Positions 19,702 to 25,238 of a stretch of DNA of 32,351 nucleotides are shown piece by piece. How positions within the stretch are numbered: position 1 is the stretch's first letter; each line of letters begins with the position of its first letter. The translations under genes and the position numbers were made by a program. The notes beneath the pieces are model-generated. The model saw only the letters and a program-made list of their open reading frames with translations. It was not told the DNA's origin and searched no databases. Origin of the DNA: Gammaproteobacteria bacterium (GTDB lineage: Bacteria > Pseudomonadota > Gammaproteobacteria > Thiohalospirales > Thiohalospiraceae); the NCBI GenBank assembly GCA_014762495.1, contig JABURT010000151.1:1-32351 (forward strand), read 5' to 3'.

Positions 19702-21660
19702 ATGTCCATACGAAACCGTCTATTCCTGATCCTATCGTTTCTCACGCTGGTACCCTTGCTTATCCTGCTGTTTGGCGTGGTTGAGCAGGAAGAACAAGAG
19801 ATAAAAAAGCGTAGTACCGTACAGATCCAAAAAACGCTAAAAAAAATGTCGGCCGAGATCCAGGCCTTGCTGGATGCCCAGGAATCGCTGGCCCTTGGTC
19901 TGTCACAGGCACCAGTGGTGCAGACATTTGCCAAACAGGCGCTCAAGGTGTCCCCCGCCGAGTATGAGCAGCTTTCGTCATCCCTGGCCGGTTTCTTTCA
20001 TGACTACCAAAATGCAGTTCCAAGTATACAGGGACTGCGTTTTATCGAACCTGGCGGAAAATCTCTGGTCAAGGCCAAAGAAGGGAAGATGGTGCGGGCG
20101 GATAAATTCGATCCGCGTATCAATCGATATTATGTAGCGGACCAGTCGGTCAAAGACTTCTTCAAATCAGCCTTAACCTCCACAGCCGATGTCGATGTGT
20201 CCAATTTCGAATTAGGGCAGGTCACCACGGATGCCGATTTTTGTCCTGCCATGCTGCGCTATTCGGTTCCCATACGTGATGGCGATAAATTACTTGGAAT
20301 TCTGGTTGTCAACATGTGGGGCACTCGAGTCGACAACGTTGTCGAAGCCACGCTTGGGGGACAATCCCGCAAGGCCTATATGGCAGAATTGTCTGAAGAT
20401 GCTGAACGAGACGGTATCTATCTCTACCACAAACAGAATGATCGCAGATTCGCAAACCAGTTAGGCAGTAGCTTCCGTATGTCTCAGGAGATAGGCAACG
20501 AAAACTGGTCATCTATCAGGGTTGCAGGAAGTAGTGAGACGATTTCACTGAATGATGGAAGATTGCTCTTCTACCAAAAAATGCGCCCCTATGATGATAG
20601 GTTGACTGAATGGTTATTGGTGATCGAGACGACCGAGGATGAAATTCTGGCTCCAACCGTCGGGATTCGAAAGTCAATTTTGTATCTCATGGCATTGCTT
20701 CTGGTCCTGAGCTTTATCGCAGTGAGGTGGGTATCCATACGTATTGCACGGCCTGTGCAGGAACTGGCAGACAATCTCATACAATATGCAGATGGTAACC
20801 AGACCATTCGTTATACCGAACAGCGTAAAGATGAGCTTGGCCATGCAGGGCGAGCATTTAATTATCTAGTATCAAATCTTGAACAGGCCAAGCATGAGCG
20901 CGATAAGGCCGCTCGTGTTGCCATGCATTCGGAACGTCTGGCAGCACTGGGTCAGTTATCCGCTGGTATCGGTCATGAAATTAATAATCCATTGCAGAAC
21001 ATCCTATCTTTGAGCGCGCTGATAGATAGCTATCTGAAAGAAACCAAGGACCAGGAAATTCGAGAGGATATTCGACTCTTACAACAAGAAGGTAAGCGCT
21101 GCGCGAGAATTGTGCAGGGCATTCTCAATTTTGCCAGAGAAAAAGAGCTGCGCTATGAGCAGTTTGATGTATCGCAGCTAATCGAGGACACACTGGTATT
21201 GATGAAGCATAAAATCGATTCCAAGAATCTCAAGTTAGTCAAGGATATTGCGTCTCCATTAAGCATTGTCGGTGATCAAAACCAGATTCAACAAGTCCTG
21301 GTTAACCTGATTATAAATGCCATACATGCGTCCAGGCCTAATGAGGTGATAAAGATAAATGCCTTCATCGACGATGAGAGACTCAGAATTGAGGTGATAG
21401 ACGAGGGCATCGGAATTCCAGAGCTGGATCTCGGGAAGGTATTTAATCCGTTTTATACAACGAAAACTGAAGGTGACGGAACGGGGCTCGGCTTGTCAGT
21501 TAGCTATGGCATCGTGAAAAAACACCACGGTCAGCTGAGCCTGGAGAATCTCGAATCGGGTGGCATACGGGCAAGTGTGATATTGCCCGTAATGCCCACG
21601 AATATCGAACATGCAGAGCATGAAGCTGCAAACGAACTGGAGGTTAGATATGTCGGCTGA
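19702..21660 (+). CDS. Membrane sensor histidine kinase (two-component system)
   Basis: A 652-residue inner-membrane kinase that probably phosphorylates the adjacent sigma54 activator. The order is TM1 (about 6-26), a roughly 300-residue periplasmic region with Cache-like features, and TM2 (about 326-345). Then come HAMP (about 346-400), the HisKA helix with His425 (GIGHEINNPLQN), and the ATPase domain with N-box (NLIINAIHAS), DEGIGIP and GDGTGLGLSVSYG. The domain plan resembles NtrB/DctB-type kinases. The ligand is unknown; the neighbouring soxYZ suggests a reduced sulfur compound. I chose the ATG at 19702, with AGGA seven bases upstream, over the ATG at 19681, which has no ribosome-binding site. 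The gene is AT-richer than its neighbours and overlaps the regulator by 11 bases. Confidence 0.92.
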   Translation: MSIRNRLFLILSFLTLVPLLILLFGVVEQEEQEIKKRSTVQIQKTLKKMSAEIQALLDAQESLALGLSQAPVVQTFAKQALKVSPAEYEQLSSSLAGFFHDYQNAVPSIQGLRFIEPGGKSLVKAKEGKMVRADKFDPRINRYYVADQSVKDFFKSALTSTADVDVSNFELGQVTTDADFCPAMLRYSVPIRDGDKLLGILVVNMWGTRVDNVVEATLGGQSRKAYMAELSEDAERDGIYLYHKQNDRRFANQLGSSFRMSQEIGNENWSSIRVAGSSETISLNDGRLLFYQKMRPYDDRLTEWLLVIETTEDEILAPTVGIRKSILYLMALLLVLSFIAVRWVSIRIARPVQELADNLIQYADGNQTIRYTEQRKDELGHAGRAFNYLVSNLEQAKHERDKAARVAMHSERLAALGQLSAGIGHEINNPLQNILSLSALIDSYLKETKDQEIREDIRLLQQEGKRCARIVQGILNFAREKELRYEQFDVSQLIEDTLVLMKHKIDSKNLKLVKDIASPLSIVGDQNQIQQVLVNLIINAIHASRPNEVIKINAFIDDERLRIEVIDEGIGIPELDLGKVFNPFYTTKTEGDGTGLGLSVSYGIVKKHHGQLSLENLESGGIRASVILPVMPTNIEHAEHEAANELEVRYVG

Positions 21661-23023
21661 TGTGGTCAAGATTTTGTTTGTAGACGATGACCCGGTAACC
21701 GGTCGTGTAATGAAGCGTCAATGCTCGAACGTTGGCTATCAATGTAATATCTATCAGTCCGCAAAAGAGGCATTGAATCACTTCCAACAGCAAAGCGCTG
21801 ATCTCATTATTACTGATTTGCGTATGCCTGAAATGAATGGTTTTGAATTACTACAGGAAGTCAGAGAAATAGACCCGGAGATTCCAGTACTGGTGATGAC
21901 GGGATACTCCTCCGTGGAAAATGCCGTGGAAGCGATGAAATCCGGCGCGACTGACTTTATCAAGAAGCCTTTTGATTTTGAAGAATTGAAATTGCTCCTG
22001 GATAGGACAATGCAATCCTTTAAATTGAGACAGGAAAACCGTCAACTCAAGCAAAGGCTTGAAGATGATAGCGACAGGTTTGGCATGCTGGGCAACAGTC
22101 CGGCCATGGAATTGCTATACAATACCATCGACAAGGTTGCCGGTGTCGACTGCAATGTCGTCATTACTGGTGAGTCAGGCAGTGGCAAGGAGCTGGTTGC
22201 CCGGGCCTTGCATGATTATAGCCCACGCAGTGATAAGGGCCCCTTTGTCGTCATAGACTGTGGGGCGCTGCCTGAAACCCTGCTAGAAAGTGAATTATTT
22301 GGTCACGAAAAGGGGGCCTTCACCGGTGCGTCACATCTCAAGCGTGGTTTGATGGAACAGGCCAGCGGAGGAACCTTGTTTCTGGACGAAATCTGCAATA
22401 TCCCGGATGCCATGCAGGTCAAGTTAATGCGTGCCATCGAGTCGCAGAAAATTATTCGGGTGGGGAGTACCGATGAGATCCCCATCGATCTGCGAATCGT
22501 ATCAGCGAGTAATCGTGATCTGAAAAAGATGGTCGATGAGGGGAGTTTGCGACACGACTTCTATCACCGTTTGAATGTCGTGAATATACATGTCCCGTCA
22601 CTAAACGAACGGCGAGACGACATTCCTAAGTTGGTCGATCGATTCATCATGGAGTTCAGCAAGCGCTATAACCGCGAAGTGATCGGTTTCGATAACGAAT
22701 CCATGACACGTTTAATGAACGCGGACTGGAATGGAAATATTCGTCAATTAAAGAATATTATTGAACGCTGTGTCATTCTCGCGGATTCCGAACTGTTACA
22801 CTGGGATGACCCCACACATCAACCTGATGAGTCGGATATCCTCTCATTGTTCTACCGAGGTCAGGACTTTGTCCCATTGGAGGAACTCGAGAAACGTTAT
22901 ATCCAGCATGTCCTGAGTCATTGTGAGGGAAAGAAGGTCAAGGCCGCAGAAGTGTTAGGAATTGATAAGACAACCTTATGGCGAAAGCTGCAGCGATATG
23001 AACAGGAGCAGGCGGTGGTGTAA
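21650..23023 (+). CDS. NtrC-family sigma54-dependent response regulator
   Basis: A 457-residue transcription activator. The receiver domain has Asp12-Asp13-Asp14, the phospho-acceptor Asp56 (ITDLRMPEMNG) and Lys in FIKKPF. The AAA+ domain has Walker A GESGSGKE, an intact GAFTGA loop that contacts sigma54, and Walker B GGTLFLDEI. The C-terminal Fis-type helix-turn-helix is KAAEVLGIDKTTLWRKLQRY. GAFTGA shows it should activate sigma54 promoters. The ATG at 21650, with GGAGG six bases upstream, overlaps the kinase gene. Two sigma54-type promoters lie within 1.7 kb downstream, before the DsrE-like gene and before soxYZ, and are its likely targets. Its stop codon lies inside a candidate binding dyad. 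Confidence 0.95.
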   Translation: MSADVVKILFVDDDPVTGRVMKRQCSNVGYQCNIYQSAKEALNHFQQQSADLIITDLRMPEMNGFELLQEVREIDPEIPVLVMTGYSSVENAVEAMKSGATDFIKKPFDFEELKLLLDRTMQSFKLRQENRQLKQRLEDDSDRFGMLGNSPAMELLYNTIDKVAGVDCNVVITGESGSGKELVARALHDYSPRSDKGPFVVIDCGALPETLLESELFGHEKGAFTGASHLKRGLMEQASGGTLFLDEICNIPDAMQVKLMRAIESQKIIRVGSTDEIPIDLRIVSASNRDLKKMVDEGSLRHDFYHRLNVVNIHVPSLNERRDDIPKLVDRFIMEFSKRYNREVIGFDNESMTRLMNADWNGNIRQLKNIIERCVILADSELLHWDDPTHQPDESDILSLFYRGQDFVPLEELEKRYIQHVLSHCEGKKVKAAEVLGIDKTTLWRKLQRYEQEQAVV

Positions 23024-23031
23024 ATTACACC
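23017..23031 (+). promoter_or_regulatory. Putative enhancer site 1 (perfect dyad)
   Basis: GGTGTA-AAT-TACACC is a perfect 6-3-6 palindrome overlapping the stop codon of the regulator. Its centre is about 140 bases upstream of the predicted sigma54 start for the DsrE-like gene. It is 23 bp, about two helical turns, from site 2. It fits an upstream activating sequence for the adjacent NtrC-family protein. Confidence 0.55.
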
Positions 23032-23039
23032 GCCGAGGC

Positions 23040-23054
23040 GTTGCAACATGCACC
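23040..23054 (-). promoter_or_regulatory. Putative enhancer site 2
   Basis: Read on the minus strand this is GGTGCA-TGT-TGCAAC. It matches the soxY-upstream site (24752-24766) in all 12 arm positions. Its centre is about 117 bases upstream of the predicted sigma54 start at about 23164, a typical distance for an NtrC-type activator. Confidence 0.6.
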
Positions 23055-23064
23055 GGAGAGACTG

Positions 23065-23096
23065 AAAGGGCCACCTGTGGAAACGGTGGCCCTTTT
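23065..23096 (+). terminator. Intrinsic terminator of the two-component operon
   Basis: An 11-bp stem, AAAGGGCCACC (23065-23075) / GGTGGCCCTTT (23085-23095), has a nine-base loop and ends in TTTTCTATTT. It closes the kinase-regulator transcript, so the next gene needs its own promoter. It lies between the enhancer dyads and the sigma54 promoter. Confidence 0.85.
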
Positions 23097-23104
23097 CTAT
23101 TTGG

Positions 23105-23132
23105 TTGAATTTATTAATAAAAAATTTATAAG
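23105..23132 (+). promoter_or_regulatory. Weak candidate sigma70 promoter before the DsrE-like gene
   Basis: TTGAAT (23105-23110) and TATAAG (23127-23132) are 16 bases apart in a very AT-rich stretch. It may give basal expression. The same AT-rich segment could instead be a bending (IHF-type) region between the enhancer sites and the sigma54 promoter. Confidence 0.3.
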
Positions 23133-23138
23133 TCGATT

Positions 23139-23154
23139 TGGTACGGGCTTTGCT
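23139..23154 (+). promoter_or_regulatory. Sigma54 (-24/-12) promoter for the DsrE-like lipoprotein
   Basis: TGGTACG-GGCT-TTGCT matches TGGCAYR-N4-TTGCW at all fixed positions but one (T for C at position 4). GG (23140-23141) and GC (23152-23153) have the obligatory ten-base spacing. The start would be near 23164, 39 bases before the ATG. It follows directly after the sigma54 activator gene. Confidence 0.75.
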
Positions 23155-23202
23155 TTAACCAATGTGCAAGCAAAAACACGATCCATTTGGAGGAGTAAGA
23201 AT

Positions 23203-23664
23203 ATGAATATGAAAAAAGTACTGGCGCTGTTTTCCGCAGCTACCATGGCCGTTGCCCTGTCTGCGTGTGCGACAGGTGCCAAGATGGAACCCGCCAAGAA
23301 CGGCTACTACAAGCAGAAAGCGGTTTATCACATCAACGATATCGACAGTGCCAATGGTGCTCTGCGTAACGTCAAGAATCACCTCAACGCCGTTGGCGAT
23401 GAAAACTCTGACATCATCGTTGTAACCCACAGCAAGGGTGCGTTCACCCTGGTTGACGGTGCCAAGGATGCCAAGGGCAAAGAAATGAAAGACCAGGTCA
23501 ATACTCTGGCCAACCGTGGTGTTAAGTTCCAGATCTGTGCCAATACCATTCGTGGTAAGAAGATCGACAAGAACAAGATCAATATTAATGCTGAAGTTGT
23601 TCCTTCTGGCGTCGCCCAGATCGCTCACCTGCAGCAGATGGGCTACTACTACATCAAGCCCTAA
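23203..23664 (+). CDS. DsrE-family putative lipoprotein
   Basis: A 153-residue protein of the DsrE/DsrF/TusD-like fold. These are small sulfurtransferase-like proteins that can carry persulfide on a cysteine. The N-terminus is a signal peptide with lipobox LSAC (Cys22), so it should be a lipid-anchored envelope protein; Ala at +2 favours the outer membrane. The body has the family segments IIVVTHSKGAFTLV, GVKFQICANTI with Cys112 as the candidate reactive cysteine, and AEVVPSGVAQIAHLQQMGY near the C-terminus. I chose the ATG at 23203, with GGAGGAG seven bases upstream; longer frames from 23041 would remove the signal peptide. It has its own sigma54-type promoter and terminator. The substrate is unknown; a role in periplasmic sulfur handling with SoxYZ is inference. 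Confidence 0.85.
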   Translation: MNMKKVLALFSAATMAVALSACATGAKMEPAKNGYYKQKAVYHINDIDSANGALRNVKNHLNAVGDENSDIIVVTHSKGAFTLVDGAKDAKGKEMKDQVNTLANRGVKFQICANTIRGKKIDKNKININAEVVPSGVAQIAHLQQMGYYYIKP

Positions 23665-23696
23665 GCTAGTTTAGTTTCCTCTTCGTTGATTGTTAT

Positions 23697-23720
23697 GGCG
23701 CCTTCGGGCGCCGTTTTTTT
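23697..23720 (+). terminator. Intrinsic terminator of the DsrE-like gene
   Basis: The stem GGCGCC (23697-23702) / GGCGCC (23707-23712) has a stable TTCG tetraloop and is followed by G and seven T. It lies 32 bases after the stop codon. Confidence 0.9.
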
Positions 23721-23743
23721 GTGCCGTTCTAGCCGGCTATAAC

Positions 23744-23777
23744 AAAAAAGGCGCGTTGTTTACACAACACGCCTTTT
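23744..23777 (-). terminator. Intrinsic terminator of soxYZ (possibly bidirectional)
   Basis: A ten-pair stem at 23750-23759 / 23764-23773 with loop TTAC is flanked by six A on the left and four T on the right. On the minus strand the one irregular pair is a G-U wobble, while on the plus strand it is a C-A mismatch. This indicates it works mainly for soxYZ. It lies 20 bases after the soxZ stop. Confidence 0.85.
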
Positions 23778-23797
23778 CAACTGGATAGATAAATGAT

Positions 23798-24115
23798 CTA
23801 TCGAATGTTGGCAACACCTGTTTCGGTATTACCCTGGTTATCAACCCAATTGATGCTTACCTTGTCACCGCTCTTCGCCCCCTTGAAGCGGAAAGAGATG
23901 AACGGATTCTTGGATACTGCAGTGCCCCACATGCAGGTTAGTACAGTCTTGTCGCCATGCTTGCAGGTGATCTCCTTGATGAAATGCGCGGGGATCTTTT
24001 TGCCGCTTTGTTTGTCCTTGCGCATGCCGGTTTCCATCGGGTGGAATATGATTGCCTTGACCATGGCGCGATCACCATCCATCCAGGCACGAATCTTCAT
24101 TTCTTTTTTAGCCAT
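23798..24115 (-). CDS. soxZ: Thiosulfate oxidation carrier protein SoxZ
   Basis: SoxZ partners SoxY to form the periplasmic carrier that binds sulfur intermediates during thiosulfate oxidation. The 105-residue protein lacks a signal peptide, as usual for SoxZ, which is exported with SoxY. It starts MAKKEMKIRAW, and family segments include IPAHFIKEITCKHGDK, NPFISFRFKGAKSGDKV and the terminal SINWVDNQGNTETG. The ATG at 24115 has AAGGAGA just upstream; a longer frame by five residues is less likely. It follows soxY after 18 bases and is co-transcribed with it. Confidence 0.94.
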   Translation of the reverse strand: MAKKEMKIRAWMDGDRAMVKAIIFHPMETGMRKDKQSGKKIPAHFIKEITCKHGDKTVLTCMWGTAVSKNPFISFRFKGAKSGDKVSINWVDNQGNTETGVANIR

Positions 24116-24133
24116 GTTGTTCTCCTTCAACCA

Positions 24134-24607
24134 TTAACCGCCACAGCCACCGAGCGTGACCTTGACGGACTTCTTGGCGGAATACAGCTTGCCATTGGAC
24201 TGGACGACAGCAATGACGTCGGATGTCTCACGCATCTTCACGCGCAGGTTTATATAACCTTCGGCATCCTTACTCAGCAAATACTGTGCTGCCAGGGGAT
24301 TGGCATTCTTTGGAACCATGATGGAGATGGATTCGGTGGAGGGGAGACTGGTCTCGACTCCAATGGATACCACTGCGCCGTTCTCTGCGATGTCGGGCGC
24401 ATCCACGCTGATGTCTTTTGACTCGGTCGTGTCGGCACTGCCCTCGAGAATGCTGAGCGCATCTTTAACACTGGTGGCGGCGAATGCCTTGTCTGGCCAG
24501 CTAGCGGCGAGTACACGGGAGGGGGCCAATAGCCCGGCACCCGCGGCCACGGCAACGCCACCCACGGCCAGAGAGGCCTTCAGGAAGGTTCTACGGCTCT
24601 GATTCAT
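24134..24607 (-). CDS. soxY: Thiosulfate oxidation carrier protein SoxY
   Basis: SoxY carries sulfur intermediates covalently on a C-terminal cysteine in the periplasm. The 157-residue precursor has a textbook Tat signal (SRRTFLK at 4-10, hydrophobic core, cleavage near residue 34). It ends in VTLGGCGG, the SoxY signature, with carrier Cys155. Tat export would take SoxZ along. The start at 24607 has AGGAG eight bases upstream. No other sox gene is in the window, so SoxYZ here is a separate locus. A full-consensus sigma54 promoter lies 67-82 bases upstream of the start. Confidence 0.96.
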   Translation of the reverse strand: MNQSRRTFLKASLAVGGVAVAAGAGLLAPSRVLAASWPDKAFAATSVKDALSILEGSADTTESKDISVDAPDIAENGAVVSIGVETSLPSTESISIMVPKNANPLAAQYLLSKDAEGYINLRVKMRETSDVIAVVQSNGKLYSAKKSVKVTLGGCGG

Positions 24608-24645
24608 TGATAAAACTCCTCACAACTGCAATTCTTTGTGGTTTT

Positions 24646-24664
24646 GTTAGACGGATTGTCTAAC
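24646..24664 (-). repeat. Inverted repeat at the predicted soxYZ transcription start
   Basis: GTTAGAC (24646-24652) and GTCTAAC (24658-24664) are a perfect 7-bp inverted repeat with a five-base spacer. The predicted start at about 24664 falls on its edge, so the transcript would begin with a hairpin. It could protect the mRNA 5' end or be an operator. Confidence 0.5.
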
Positions 24665-24673
24665 TGGATGAAG

Positions 24674-24689
24674 AGCAAAACGCATGCCA
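24674..24689 (-). promoter_or_regulatory. Sigma54 (-24/-12) promoter of soxYZ
   Basis: Read on the minus strand: TGGCATG-CGTT-TTGCT, a match to every fixed position of TGGCAYR-N4-TTGCW. GG (24688-24687) and GC (24676-24675) have the required ten-base spacing. Transcription would start near 24664, 57 bases before the soxY start codon. Confidence 0.85.
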
Positions 24690-24722
24690 GGAACAAACTA
24701 CAATAAAAACAACCGGATAGTT

Positions 24723-24753
24723 CCCGAGAGTCGGCAAAAGGCCGAGCCGCGGG
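24723..24753 (-). repeat. Imperfect 13-bp inverted repeat upstream of soxY
   Basis: CCCGAGAGTCGGC (24723-24735) and GCCGAGCCGCGGG (24741-24753) match at 10 of 13 positions around a five-base spacer. The right arm runs into the enhancer dyad at 24752. No adjacent T-tract is seen on either strand, so a terminator is unlikely. Confidence 0.4.
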
Positions 24754-24766
24754 TGCATTCTGCAAC
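24752..24766 (+). promoter_or_regulatory. Putative enhancer site 3 (soxYZ)
   Basis: GGTGCA-TTC-TGCAAC has the same arms as site 2 (23040-23054, minus strand). Its centre is about 95 bases upstream of the predicted soxYZ start. This is the main evidence that both sigma54 promoters answer to one activator. Confidence 0.6.
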
Positions 24767-24773
24767 TAGCTTG

Positions 24774-24788
24774 GGTGCAATTTTTCGC
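24774..24788 (+). promoter_or_regulatory. Putative enhancer half-site 4 (soxYZ)
   Basis: GGTGCA (24774-24779) matches the left arm of site 3, but the right arm (TTTCGC) is degenerate. It lies 22 bp from site 3, close to the 23-bp spacing of sites 1 and 2. Its centre is about 117 bases upstream of the predicted start, like site 2. It is weak on its own. Confidence 0.3.
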
Positions 24789-24892
24789 CCAATCACCGCC
24801 ATCATGTAGCCTTCTACGTCAAACACTCGGCCATGGTGCAATGCGCTCATAGGCCCGTGGGGCTGCATGTCCTCGAATCCTTAACGAAGTAC

Positions 24893-24921
24893 TTGAAATA
24901 TAAATAGTGTCTGCGTAGAAT
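24893..24921 (+). promoter_or_regulatory. Sigma70 promoter of the initiator tRNA
   Basis: TTGAAA (24893-24898) and TAGAAT (24916-24921) are spaced by exactly 17 bases. Each hexamer differs from consensus at one position. A GC-rich discriminator (ACGGCC) follows, as at stable-RNA promoters under stringent control. The start would be near 24928, six bases before the mature tRNA. Confidence 0.75.
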
Positions 24922-24933
24922 TACGGCCTCTGT

Positions 24934-25010
<77 letters not shown>

Positions 25011-25092
25011 GTTACTCAATGCCATTACTGCTCAGGCTTGGGAAAGAAGTTGAAGCCCTTTATGTAACTAAAGCGGCATGAAGAATTACAAG

Positions 25093-25115
25093 AGGCCCCT
25101 ATTGGGGCCTTTTTT
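25093..25115 (+). terminator. Intrinsic terminator after tRNA-fMet
   Basis: The stem AGGCCCC (25093-25099) / GGGGCCT (25104-25110) has loop TATT and is followed by five more T. It lies 83 bases after the tRNA and before the candidate rimP promoter. Confidence 0.88.
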
Positions 25116-25128
25116 ATAGTATCCGGTC

Positions 25129-25157
25129 TTGCGACAACCCGATGTGGATGAAATAAT
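25129..25157 (+). promoter_or_regulatory. Candidate sigma70 promoter of rimP-nusA-infB
   Basis: TTGCGA (25129-25134) and AATAAT (25152-25157) are 17 bases apart, just after the tRNA terminator. The start would be near 25164, and the leader would then contain the terminator at 25194-25217. Confidence 0.45.
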
Positions 25158-25193
25158 TCCCGTCTATCAAAGACTTGGAACTGGGTGAGTAGT

Positions 25194-25217
25194 AAGTGGG
25201 CCGAAGGCCCACTTTTT
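25194..25217 (+). terminator. Intrinsic terminator / attenuator in the rimP leader
   Basis: A nine-pair stem, AAGTGGGCC (25194-25202) / GGCCCACTT (25206-25214), has loop GAA and ends in a run of T. It lies 21 bases before the rimP start codon. A promoter between the two has no room, so the operon must be read through it. A rimP-leader RNA ending in a terminator is known in gammaproteobacteria; whether this is the same element I cannot test here. Confidence 0.8.
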
Positions 25218-25238
25218 GTTTGTGGTGAATGACTCAGG

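Larger units (their letters stand above)
24608..24933. other. Divergent regulatory region between soxY and tRNA-fMet
   Basis: These 326 bases contain no gene I can support. From left to right they hold the soxY ribosome-binding site, a dyad at the predicted soxY start of transcription, the sigma54 promoter (minus strand), an AT-rich segment, an imperfect 13-bp inverted repeat and one full enhancer dyad. After these come a half-site, a stretch with no clear feature (about 24790-24890), and the sigma70 promoter of the tRNA. Confidence 0.7.

Noticed and set aside
23041-23202. Longer N-terminus for the DsrE-like protein
   Set aside because: It would bury the signal peptide and lipobox, cross a strong terminator and the sigma54 promoter, and lacks a ribosome-binding site; the ATG at 23203 has GGAGGAG.
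23957-24421. Open frame on the plus strand across soxZ and soxY
   Set aside because: It is a shadow of soxYZ, which have clear family signatures, ribosome-binding sites and a terminator on the minus strand.
24835-24849. GGTGCA as a further enhancer site
   Set aside because: Only the left arm matches; the right arm is unrelated and the spacing to the other sites does not follow the 22-23 bp pattern.
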